Origin: Bog-159 sp050008575
GTDB lineage: Bacteria; Acidobacteriota; Terriglobia; Bryobacterales; Bryobacteraceae
Assembly (NCBI GenBank): GCA_050008575.1
Contig: JBEKMJ010000015.1
Coordinates: forward strand, 1-64,000
Direction of reading: 5' to 3'
Length of the DNA: 64,000 nt
Under the pieces are notes generated by a model. It saw only the letters and a program-made list of their open reading frames with translations, made no database searches and was not told the origin of the DNA. The translations under genes were made by a program, and so were the position numbers. Of this stretch, positions 7,031 to 14,966 are shown one piece after another (the stretch's first letter is position 1; every line of letters begins with the position of its first letter).

Positions 7031-9538
7031 TCACTCCCAGCGGAGGGCGCGCATGGGGTCGACGCGCGTGGCGCGTAAGGCGGGGACGTAACCAGCCAGC
7101 AGGGCGACGAAGGCAATGCCCATGGTCGCGGCGACAATAGTCAGCGCGTCGTTGGGCTGGATTCCGTAGAGTTGCGACCTTACCATACGCGTCAGTCCCC
7201 ACGCCGCGGGCAGGCCTATGGCGATTCCGATGCCGGTCAGAATGAACACATCCCGCATCACCAGCATGATCACGTCGCGTGCGACAGCCCCCAGCGCGAT
7301 CCTAACGCCGATTTCGCGCGTGCGCTGCGCCACGATGTAGGCCATCACCCCGTACAGGCCGATGGCGGCCAGCAGCGTCGCCAGCATGCCAAACCCGGAG
7401 GACAACGTCGCCACCAGCCGTTCGGTGATCAGCGATTCCTCCATCTGTGTCTCGATGGTCTTCATCTGGAAAATCGGGAGGTTGGGATCGAGGCTGTTCA
7501 CGACCTGGCGGATGCTCGAAAAGGCTTGCTCAGGGCGGCGCGCGGTCCGGACATAGGCATACATGCCGATGACGAACTCCATCTGGTGATAGGGACGGTA
7601 GACCTCCAAGGGCACCTCGTCGCGCATGCTCTCATACTTGGTATCGCGCACGACGCCGACGATCTCGATATCCAGCTTGGTGCCCGGGTCGCCGCCCATG
7701 CCGATGTGCCGGCCGACGGCCATCCCATCCTTGAAGAACCGCCGCGCGAATCTTTCATTGACGATGCATACTTTGGACGCCTCGCGGCCGTCGGTCGTGC
7801 GGAAATCGCGGCCGAGCAGGATGGGAACGTTCATGGTCTTGAAGTAATCGGGTGAAACGAACTGCATGTGCGGATCGGGCGTATCGGAGGGCTTATGCTG
7901 GAAGCCTTCCACGTCCATGCTTTGGTCCCATTCATCGCCGGCGAGGACCGGCATGACGGCCAGACTGGAAGATTCTACGCCGGGGAGCGCGTCGAGGTTG
8001 TCGCGCAACCGGCGGTAGAAAACGAGGCTGCGATCCGGCTTGTAACCGTTCATGGGCGGATCCACGGCGAAGCCGATCAGGTTGGCGGTGCGGAATCCGG
8101 GATCGAGATCCTTAAGGTTGCCGAGGCTGCGGATGAACAAGCCGGCCCCGATCAGCAGCAACAGGGAGAGCGACACCTGCGCGGCCACCAGAGTTTTGCG
8201 CAGGCCGACCGAGTGCCCGCCCACGATGGAGCCGACTTGATCCTTCAACGTAGTGGCGAGCGAGGGACGGGTGGATTGCAGGGCGGGCGCCAGGCCAAAC
8301 AGGATTCCGGTGAGCAGCGATAGGCCGAGAGTGAACGCCAGAATCCGCCAGTCGGGCGCCGTGGAGATAGTCAGGGCCGAGTCTCCGGCGGGCAGGAAAT
8401 TCAACAGGGTGCGGTCCATCCAGACGGCCAGGGCCAGCCCGCCCGCGCCACCGGCCAGCGACAAGGTCAGGCTCTCCACGAGCAATTGAGAGACAATTCG
8501 CGAGCGGGAGGCGCCCAGGGCGAGGCGGATGGCGACTTCCTTCTGGCGCGCGGTGGCGCGGGCGATTTGCAGATTCGCCACGTTGGCGCAGGCAATCAGG
8601 AGGACCAGGCCGACGAGCGCCGTCAAGACCAGGAGCGGGCTGGCGAACTGGCTGCGCAAGCCGGAATCGCCCTTAGCCGCGGGGAGGATATCGATCCACA
8701 TGGAGAGGAAGCTCTTGCGGGTTTCGGGGGCGGCCTGGGCGAAACCCTTTTCCTGCACTTCCATTTCAAGGATCTGGTGAAAGAACGGCTGCAGGGCGGC
8801 CTTGGCGCGCGCGGAGGTAACGCCCGGTTTCATTCTTCCGAACACATTGACCCAGCGGCCCCGGCGGCTCTTAAGACTGTAGAACTCCGCGAATTGCGGG
8901 CTGATCTGGGCTTCCATCATGATGGGGATGCGAATCTGCGGCGATGAACCGGGGTCGGTGCCGTCGAACCCCTCGCGGCTGACGCCTACGACGGTGAGCG
9001 GATAGCCGTCGACCAGCAACTTCTTGCCGATGACGTCGGGGCTGCCGCCGAACCGGGCTCGCCAGTAACGGTAGCTGATGACCGCGATGGGGTGGCCGCC
9101 GGGCGTCCGGTCGTCATCGGGCGTAATGACGCGTCCCAGGGCCGCGCCCACGCCGAGCACCTGAAAGTAGGAGCCGGAGACTAGTTCGCCGTCGACGCGC
9201 TCGGTTCTCCCTTCGGAGCTGACGCTCATGGAGGTTTCCCACCGGCAGAACATGCCGCTGAAGACCTGGTTGTGGTCGCGGAAATCCTCGTACATGGGGT
9301 AAGAGAGCTTGTAGCGGCCGTTGTTGCTGCCGTAATGCGGGCCGCGGCCCCACAACAGGACGAGCTGTTGGGGGTCTTTGACGGGCAGCAGGCGCAGGAG
9401 GATTTGGTCCACCAGGGTGAAGATGGCGGTGTTCGCGCCGATGCCCAAAGCCAGCGAGAGGACGGCTACGGCGACGAAGACCGGGGATTTCTTGAAGGTG
9501 CGGAGGGTGAAGCGGAGGTCGTGCGCGAAGTTGGCCAT
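7031..9538 (-). CDS. ADOP-family ABC transporter permease (MacB/FtsX-like, duplicated)
   Basis: An 835-residue product with the layout of the acidobacterial duplicated orphan permeases: an N-terminal membrane helix (SPVFVAVAVLSLALGIGANT, about residue 21), a large MacB-like extracytoplasmic core, a first FtsX block of three helices (around residues 285-420), a short linker, a second core, and a second FtsX block at the C-terminus (GFGMLATLLAAIGLYGVMAY). The start is placed at the ATG at 9538 rather than the TTG at 9556. No ATPase gene is adjacent, as is usual for this orphan family, so the partner ATPase and the substrate are unknown. It is flanked upstream by a decayed AAA_14 gene and downstream by repeats. 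Confidence 0.9.
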   Translation of the reverse strand: MANFAHDLRFTLRTFKKSPVFVAVAVLSLALGIGANTAIFTLVDQILLRLLPVKDPQQLVLLWGRGPHYGSNNGRYKLSYPMYEDFRDHNQVFSGMFCRWETSMSVSSEGRTERVDGELVSGSYFQVLGVGAALGRVITPDDDRTPGGHPIAVISYRYWRARFGGSPDVIGKKLLVDGYPLTVVGVSREGFDGTDPGSSPQIRIPIMMEAQISPQFAEFYSLKSRRGRWVNVFGRMKPGVTSARAKAALQPFFHQILEMEVQEKGFAQAAPETRKSFLSMWIDILPAAKGDSGLRSQFASPLLVLTALVGLVLLIACANVANLQIARATARQKEVAIRLALGASRSRIVSQLLVESLTLSLAGGAGGLALAVWMDRTLLNFLPAGDSALTISTAPDWRILAFTLGLSLLTGILFGLAPALQSTRPSLATTLKDQVGSIVGGHSVGLRKTLVAAQVSLSLLLLIGAGLFIRSLGNLKDLDPGFRTANLIGFAVDPPMNGYKPDRSLVFYRRLRDNLDALPGVESSSLAVMPVLAGDEWDQSMDVEGFQHKPSDTPDPHMQFVSPDYFKTMNVPILLGRDFRTTDGREASKVCIVNERFARRFFKDGMAVGRHIGMGGDPGTKLDIEIVGVVRDTKYESMRDEVPLEVYRPYHQMEFVIGMYAYVRTARRPEQAFSSIRQVVNSLDPNLPIFQMKTIETQMEESLITERLVATLSSGFGMLATLLAAIGLYGVMAYIVAQRTREIGVRIALGAVARDVIMLVMRDVFILTGIGIAIGLPAAWGLTRMVRSQLYGIQPNDALTIVAATMGIAFVALLAGYVPALRATRVDPMRALRWE

Positions 9539-9659
9539 GGCTTTTATACTGTCCAAATGTGAAAACGTTACGCGAAGGGCGGGCGATTCATTATATTTGG
9601 GGCTGTGGGGCCTGCCGCGCTAGCTTCTAAGCGGCCTTTCTCGGGACTGGCTGACTGGC

Positions 9660-10490
9660 CGCGTTTAGTCTCGAATCCTTCCCAACTGGCTCCCACGACC
9701 GGATGGCCCGACAGCGCATTGGGGCCCGCGACGCCGAGGAGTGCGTGGACAATGCCTCCATCCCTCGCGAAGACTTTGGGCTATCGTACCAGCCGCTGGC
9801 CGACGTTGATGTGAAATGGCGGCAAGCGGCGTACCAGCCGAAGGTCGACGAGCAGATCGATATAGCGCGTGACGGTTTGCGCACTGATCATCAACGACGT
9901 GGCCAGGCGGGAGGCGTTGAGCAGCGCGGCCTGTTCGTGGGCGAACATGGTCGAAAGCCGCACGAGGGTTTCGGCGGGGATGCGGGGGCCCAGAAGGGGG
10001 ACATCGCGTTCCAGGTAGGTGCGAATGAAATCGTTGCGCCACTCGAGGCTGTCGCGGTCGTGGGCCGCGAGGTAGCTTTCGGGGAAGCCGCCGCGATTCC
10101 AGAGGGTGGCGATGCCGGGGCTGGTGGGCGCGGTTTCCAGGACGTTGAGCGGGCCCATTTCGACATAGGCGATGCGTCCGGCTGGCGACTCGCTGGACTG
10201 GCGCAGAAGATCCGTGGACGACGAGCCCAGGATCAGGAAGCGGGAGGTTTTGCGGCCGTGGCGGCGGCCGCGATCGATGAGGCCGCGGAGGGTGGGGAAG
10301 AGTTTCAGGTGCGCGGTGAATTTCGTCGAGGACCACCAGGCGATCCTCGTAGCGGGAGGGAATGCGGACGGGTCGGCGAGTTTGGCGCGGTCTTCGCGGG
10401 CTTCGAGGTCGAGGTATGTGGAGTCCGCGGCGATGTTTTGGGCGAGCGTCGTTTTGCCGACTTGGCGGGGGCGGCCGTTTACCGGTCCGT
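9660..10490 (-). pseudogene. AAA_14/DUF4143 ATPase, multiply disrupted
   Basis: Fragments line up with the AAA_14 plus DUF4143 family. There is a P-loop GRPRQVGKTTLA at about 10445-10477 and a Walker B segment EDRLVVLDEIHRAPE in a second frame at about 10305-10350. The first frame then resumes (FLILGSSSTDLLRQSSESPA, and YLERDVPLLGPRIPAETLVR) to an in-frame TAG at 9781, after which PKVFARDGGIVHALLGVAGP and SGHPVVGASWEGFE continue in the same frame. The gene thus has two frameshifts that cancel each other around Walker B, one nonsense codon, no good start and no final 80 or so residues. Intact relatives are ATPases of unknown role, often near toxin-antitoxin genes. It is clearly non-functional unless the sequence is wrong. 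Confidence 0.85.
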
Positions 10491-10564
10491 GCCACCTTCA
10501 CGCGACGAGTTTTCGGCGGACGACGAAACGCTCGCGTGGGACGCAGATGGCTGGGACGATGTAG

Positions 10565-10891
10565 GTGAAGCGCGGTGAGATCCGCTGGTATACGTTTCGG
10601 CTTCCCGATAAGCGGCGGCCGGTTCTAATTCTCACACGAGGCGATGTCATCGATCGGCTGAACGAGATCATCGTGGTACCGGCGACGCGCACGATTCGAG
10701 GACTGACAACTGAGGTTGTCTTGACTGTTGACGATGGGATGCCGGCCGCGCGCGCGCTTAATCTCGATCACGTGTCGCTGGCGCAACGGAGCCTAATTGG
10801 TCCGGTGCCGTGCCATGTACCGGAGGCGCGATGGGCTGAAGTGCGGGATGCGCTGCTCGTCGCGTGCGGTTTCGGAAGATCGAGCGATTGA
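10565..10891 (+). CDS. MazF/PemK-family endoribonuclease toxin, solo
   Basis: A 108-residue PemK/MazF-like protein from a GTG start. It begins KRGEIRWYTFRLPDKRRPVL and contains the family segments EIIVVPATRTIRG, LNLDHVSLAQRSLIG and a C-terminal region equivalent to the dimer helix. MazF proteins cut mRNA at short motifs and are normally neutralised by a small antitoxin encoded directly upstream. No antitoxin-like gene is visible upstream on this strand; that space is the decayed AAA_14 gene on the other strand. It is therefore a solo or orphaned toxin, possibly inactive or controlled from elsewhere. The residues usually needed for catalysis (an Arg after the first strands, Thr in VPATRT) are present. 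Confidence 0.85.
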   Translation: MKRGEIRWYTFRLPDKRRPVLILTRGDVIDRLNEIIVVPATRTIRGLTTEVVLTVDDGMPAARALNLDHVSLAQRSLIGPVPCHVPEARWAEVRDALLVACGFGRSSD

Positions 10892-10928
10892 GGCTGCCAA
10901 ACGCATGGCCCACGGGGGGCTAAGCAGT

Positions 10929-11636
10929 TTAAGGGATGCGCCCCACTACGCAAACTGGGACATTCTGCGCCCAACTCTCGACCTCATCGGGTGATTGAAG
11001 GGGGAAATCCTGATCCACGTAATAGCACATCTTTGAGCCAGGTGTGGGCGTGCCTTTTGCTACTCTTTGACTACCGCGCACAAGAGACGCTGTCTTCCAG
11101 CTTTTGGGCGACCGTCGAAGCCATATCGTTTGAGTCCAGCTCCCGTTGCGCGCTGAGAATTCGGCAGCATAAGTCTTGTAAGTTTTGCCGGTGGCTGGCA
11201 ACGGAAGTTTTGCGGCGTTCCTATAATCGTCGTCTGGGAGGGTCCCCAATTGAGACGTTTCCGAAGCAGATTTAGGCCATGCGGCATCAATCGAGATCGG
11301 TGAGCTAGTTGTCCACTCTTCGGGGTCCCACAACCGCATGCTGAGATCGTATAGTGGGTACCGGCCCGAATTAAGAACAACCGGGTATACACCCTCACTG
11401 CCTACCTGCAGGCGGACAAAGCAGAAGGAGTCACCCCCCGTGATAGTCTTGAGAGCGGCCTCCTGAGATTGCGCCTGCCGTATCGCCTGGGTAATCGTCA
11501 GAAGCACGCCCAGCGAGCCCAACACCCAAATCACCTTTCTGTGCCAAGTTTTTTTCGCCGAGAGAAGCCCCCCAAGAATACTCATCGACGCAAGAATCAC
11601 CGCCAGGACGACCGCAACGCCAATATCGAAAGCCAC
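10929..11636 (-). CDS. Hypothetical membrane-anchored protein
   Basis: A 235-residue protein with two N-terminal hydrophobic helices (DIGVAVVLAVILASMSILGG and VIWVLGSLGVLLTITQAI) separated by a short basic turn, then a soluble domain of about 170 residues with alternating beta-like stretches (SFCFVRLQVGSEGVYPVVL). The ending CVVGRIP has no recognisable motif. No family was recognised. Its codon use and slightly lower GC in the flanking region, and its place between MazF and BrnTA genes, suggest an accessory insertion. Function unknown. Confidence 0.55.
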   Translation of the reverse strand: MAFDIGVAVVLAVILASMSILGGLLSAKKTWHRKVIWVLGSLGVLLTITQAIRQAQSQEAALKTITGGDSFCFVRLQVGSEGVYPVVLNSGRYPLYDLSMRLWDPEEWTTSSPISIDAAWPKSASETSQLGTLPDDDYRNAAKLPLPATGKTYKTYAAEFSARNGSWTQTIWLRRSPKSWKTASLVRGSQRVAKGTPTPGSKMCYYVDQDFPLQSPDEVESWAQNVPVCVVGRIP

Positions 11637-11856
11637 GCCGCCATAATATCACCTTGAAGCTTTCCCGGAGCCGAAAACAACCACCTGGCGGGTTCTGTGA
11701 GCCGAAAGAGCAATTCTGTTCACGGCACGAGGCGAAAAAGACCCTTTATGCAACGCTCTGTGCAGCGTCGCTCGTCCACCTTGACGTAAAACGCGCGACG
11801 CGTAGAATGAGGCCAAGGATCGCGGGCCCGGTCTCGCCGCAGCCCTTTACCCGATC

Positions 11857-12114
11857 TTAGGAAACCTTACGCAACTCTTCGCGTATGACGCGCCGCAGAG
11901 TATCTTCCAATCCTGGAGCGGACTGCTTGCCTTCCACGTAATCGCGCAACACAGCGTTGATGACAGTCTGGTAGTTGCCGCCGCCCGCGCGCTCGACCTG
12001 ATCGCGAAAGTAATCCAGGATGTCCCGGTCCAGCCGGATCGTGATACGCTCCTTCCCCGGCGGCGCCGGAAGTACCGCGCCGCGCTTGCCCTTGCTGAAG
12101 TCGTAGGTTTTCAT
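11857..12114 (-). CDS. brnA: BrnA-like antitoxin
   Basis: The start is placed at the ATG at 12114 (MKTYDFSKGKRGAVLPAPPG), which overlaps the BrnT stop by an ATGA; the longer frame to 12189 reads into BrnT. The 85-residue product has the BrnA layout: a short N-terminal toxin-wrapping arm, the CopG/ribbon-like segment KERITIRLDRDILDYFRDQV, a helix with NYQTVINAVLRDYVEG, and a charged C-terminal helix. BrnA binds and inhibits the RNase toxin BrnT and represses their joint promoter. Here the gene is intact although its toxin partner carries a frameshift. Confidence 0.85.
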   Translation of the reverse strand: MKTYDFSKGKRGAVLPAPPGKERITIRLDRDILDYFRDQVERAGGGNYQTVINAVLRDYVEGKQSAPGLEDTLRRVIREELRKVS

Positions 12115-12384
12115 TGCTTTTCGTATTCCTTCCGTTCGTGGGGTTCGGCGCGCCGCGCGGAGATCAGCCGGATGTCGTCTCCGCGCCAAGCGTAGACGAC
12201 AACCAGGATTCGGCCGGCAGCGTCGGCGCCCAGGGTCACGAAGCGCTGCTCCGAGGGGTCCGATTCGTCATCGATTATGGTGGCGGCTAGCGGATCTTCG
12301 AACACTAAGGCCGCATCGGCAAAACGAATTCCATGTTTTGGCGAGGTTCCTTTCCAGTTTCTGGGGATCCCAAACGACGGCCAC
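12111..12384 (-). pseudogene. brnT: BrnT-like RNase toxin with an N-terminal frameshift
   Basis: The BrnT body is clear: HGIRFADAALVFEDPLAATI, then RFVTLGADAAGRILVVVYAW and the closing RLISARRAEPHERKEYEKQ. The expected N-terminus, AVVWDPQKLERNLAK, is present but in another frame, from a GTG at 12384. Joining it to HGIRF requires removing one base from the run of four T on the plus strand at 12336-12339 (AAAA in the mRNA). The alternative ATG at 12419 reads through without a BrnT-like start. So the toxin is either inactivated by a +1 slip, expressed by ribosomal or transcriptional slippage on the A run, or affected by a homopolymer sequencing error. Confidence 0.8.
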
Positions 12385-12440
12385 GACTCAGTGTACAAGA
12401 ATATGCACAGCGGGCGCAATTCTCGAGAGGCGCAGGCGAG

Positions 12441-12481
12441 GGCGGCCTGCGAGGCCGCCGCAGGCTGCGAGCCTGCCCCAC
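12441..12481. repeat. Twin-hairpin repeat (type 1)
   Basis: Hairpins GGCGGCCTGCGAGGCCGCC and GCAGGCTGCGAGCCTGC followed by CCCAC. It sits between brnT and the 3' end of the DUF1549/DUF1553 gene, six bases from that gene's TGA. Confidence 0.85.
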
Positions 12482-12486
12482 GACGA

Positions 12487-14904
12487 TCAGTAGTTGAAGA
12501 GGAATTCTTTGCTAGTTAGCATGGCCCACATCATGTCTTCCACCGCCTGCCGATGTCCCTCGCGCCGCACTTCCGGGGAACCTGCCGTGAGGCGCGCCTC
12601 GTGCAGCGCGTCCAGCAGCGGGAGCTTCTCCGCGGGCGTGGGATAGCGGCTGAACGCCGAAACGAACAGGTGGTCCAGGATGCGGGAATCGGAGAGGCCC
12701 AGTTTGATCGCCAGGGCGGCGTAGCCGTTTGCGTCGCTCAGCTTTTTGTTCAGCGTCTCCCCGTTGATCACGTGCAGCGCCTGCGCGATATTCGGCTCGC
12801 TGGACCGCTCTCCCGCATCGCAGATAATGCGCTTCGGCCGCCCGAACGAGCTCAGGAATTGCGACTGCACCTGCACGTCCGGCAACTGCTGCGCCCGCGT
12901 GCCCACCGGATATCCGCCGAACTTGGTGGGCACCCCGGTGACCTGCGACATGGCGTCCAGCAGGACTTCGGCGGGTAGCCGCTTCACGAAGTAGCGCGAA
13001 TAGTATTTCGTGTCCATCTGGTTGGCCGCGTTGGAATCCGCCGAAAGCTGGTAGACGCCCGAATTCATGATGGTGCGGATCAGGCGCTTCACGTCGTAGC
13101 CGCTCTTCACGAAATCGTCGCTCAACGCCGCGAACAATTCCTCGTTCGACGCCGGATTGGTGGCGCGCACATCGTCCACGGATTCCACCAGCCCGCGGCC
13201 CATGAAATTAGCCCACACGCGATTCACCAGCGACCGCGCGAAATAAGTGTTTTGCGGACTCACCAGCCAGTCCGCGAAATGCACGCGCCGATCGTCGGTT
13301 GCCTCGAGCGACATAGGTGTGCCATCGAGCGGCGTCGGCGGCAGCGGCTTCAGCAGCTTGGGATGCAGCACGTCGCCGGTGGCCTTGGCATACACCACGA
13401 TGTCGCCCGGCTCGTTGCCGTCCTTCAGCCCCACGCGCGCGAACAGGTTCACCAGCTCGTAATACTGCTTTTGCGTCCACTTCTCCAGCGGATGATTATG
13501 GCAGCGGGCGCAAGTCACGCGATTGCCCATGAACGCCTCGGTGGCGGTCTCCGTAAGGTCGATGGGATCCTTGTGCAGGACGTAGTAATTCAGCGCGCCG
13601 TTCTGCCGCGTATCCCCCGACGAGGTGAAGATCTCGTAGGCGAACTTGTTCCACGGCTTGTCTGCCTTCACGCCGTCGCGAATCCAGTTGTAGAACGACC
13701 ACATGGCGTTGGCGCGCAGCTTACGGCTGGAAATCAGCATCAGGTCGGACCACTTATAGGCCCAGTAATCGACGTACTCGTCGCGCTCCAGCAGGCGGTC
13801 GATCAGCTTCGCGCGCTTGTCCGCGGATTGGTCGGCCAGAAAGTCCTCGACTTCTTCGGACGTGGGGAGAATTCCCGCGGCGTCCAGGTACGCGCGGCGG
13901 ATGAAGGTAGCGTCGGAAGCCGGACCCGAGGGCGCGATATTCAGCGCTTTCAACTTGGCCAGCACCAAGTCGTCGATGTAGTTATGCCGCTCGAATTTCG
14001 TATAGACGGATGGGTCAACGGTGTTCGCGTACGGCACGCCCATGCGGGCGTAGAGCACGCGGCTGGCATACCACAGCGTGATGGCCGCTTCGCCGCTGCC
14101 ATTCATTTTCACGTGCCCGGAATCGTCCACCGAAGCCACGCCCTCGTCGCTCGACCCGTAGCGCACCCAGCGGGTCACATCGCGGAGGCGGCCATCGGAA
14201 TATTTTGCGCGCACCACGATCTGCTGCTCGGCGCCGGCTTTCAAAGTGGCGGAAGCGGGGAACACTTCGAGGCCGGTGACCGTGGGATCGCTATCGGACG
14301 GACGGGGCGCGCCCGCCGCGATCCACTCGGCGATCACGCGATATTCGAGCGAATCCGCGGCGAACCGCTTGCCGCCGCCGTGGGGGACGGCGAAGGTGGG
14401 CTTGAGCAGCATCAGGCTGTGGGAGGGTTCGGAAAGAGACGCGCGCCGGCCGAGCGACTCGCGTGTGAGAGTGTCGTAGTCCTGATCGGGATCGTATCCG
14501 CGGAGGGTGAGCTTGAATCCGTTCTTGCCGGCCGCAGCGCCATGGCATGCGCCGGAATTGCAGCCGACCTTGCTCATCACGGGGATGACGTCGTTACGAA
14601 AACTCCAGATGTGGGGGGCGTGCGCGTTTTTCACGTGCACGGTGACGGTGGCGGAGCCGGTTTGTGCGGTGGCGGCGATGGTGGCTTCTCCATCGGATAC
14701 GGGGCGGAGCATGCCGGTTTGGTCTATGGTTGCGACGGCGGGATTGGAGGAGGTCCAGTGTGCGGTGCGGGTTAAGTCCAGGTCTGCTTGGGCCAGGAGT
14801 TGTTGGTAGGATTCGGGGCCGTCCAGCGTGACGTCGGGGGGGAGGATCGTCAGGTTAGCGGCCAGGGCGGTTAGGGGGAAGAGGATTAGGAAATATCGAC
14901 GCAT
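12487..14904 (-). CDS. Secreted DUF1549/DUF1553 protein with bacterial Ig-like domains
   Basis: An 805-residue exported protein. A signal peptide (MRRYFLILFPLTALAA) is followed by a BIG_2-like domain (SNPAVATIDQTGMLRPVSDG), a cytochrome-like region with CNSGACH near residue 115, a second BIG_2 domain (about 210-280), then DUF1549 (IDDLVLAKLKALNIAPSGPA; CARCHNHPLEKW near residue 470) and DUF1553 (FADWLVSPQNTYFARSLVNR) to the C-terminus. Such proteins occur next to DUF1501 genes, as here, and are abundant in Planctomycetes and Acidobacteria. A redox or surface-polymer role is suspected but unproven. It is downstream of the DUF1501 gene on the same strand, with a repeat in the 61-base gap. Confidence 0.9.
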   Translation of the reverse strand: MRRYFLILFPLTALAANLTILPPDVTLDGPESYQQLLAQADLDLTRTAHWTSSNPAVATIDQTGMLRPVSDGEATIAATAQTGSATVTVHVKNAHAPHIWSFRNDVIPVMSKVGCNSGACHGAAAGKNGFKLTLRGYDPDQDYDTLTRESLGRRASLSEPSHSLMLLKPTFAVPHGGGKRFAADSLEYRVIAEWIAAGAPRPSDSDPTVTGLEVFPASATLKAGAEQQIVVRAKYSDGRLRDVTRWVRYGSSDEGVASVDDSGHVKMNGSGEAAITLWYASRVLYARMGVPYANTVDPSVYTKFERHNYIDDLVLAKLKALNIAPSGPASDATFIRRAYLDAAGILPTSEEVEDFLADQSADKRAKLIDRLLERDEYVDYWAYKWSDLMLISSRKLRANAMWSFYNWIRDGVKADKPWNKFAYEIFTSSGDTRQNGALNYYVLHKDPIDLTETATEAFMGNRVTCARCHNHPLEKWTQKQYYELVNLFARVGLKDGNEPGDIVVYAKATGDVLHPKLLKPLPPTPLDGTPMSLEATDDRRVHFADWLVSPQNTYFARSLVNRVWANFMGRGLVESVDDVRATNPASNEELFAALSDDFVKSGYDVKRLIRTIMNSGVYQLSADSNAANQMDTKYYSRYFVKRLPAEVLLDAMSQVTGVPTKFGGYPVGTRAQQLPDVQVQSQFLSSFGRPKRIICDAGERSSEPNIAQALHVINGETLNKKLSDANGYAALAIKLGLSDSRILDHLFVSAFSRYPTPAEKLPLLDALHEARLTAGSPEVRREGHRQAVEDMMWAMLTSKEFLFNY

Positions 14905-14923
14905 TTGAAATACCTAGTTTAGA

Positions 14924-14966
14924 GCGGGACCTGGAGATCCCGCGCAGGCCTAGAGGCCTGCCCCAC
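14924..14966. repeat. Twin-hairpin repeat (covarying type 1)
   Basis: Stems differ from the standard copy but stay paired: GCGGGACCTGGAGATCCCGC and CAGGCCTAGAGGCCTG, then CCCCAC. The final C is part of the TAG stop codon of the DUF1501 gene. Confidence 0.85.

Noticed and set aside
12441..12481. Palindromic repeats as Rho-independent terminators
   Set aside because: Stems would fit, but no T-run follows on either strand at most copies, and several copies are inside genes. A role in termination is not excluded, only unsupported.
13252..14775. Long plus-strand open frame (507 codons) opposite the DUF1549/DUF1553 gene
   Set aside because: Composition is His/Arg/Gly-rich shadow coding of a GC-rich gene; the minus-strand protein has full family motifs.
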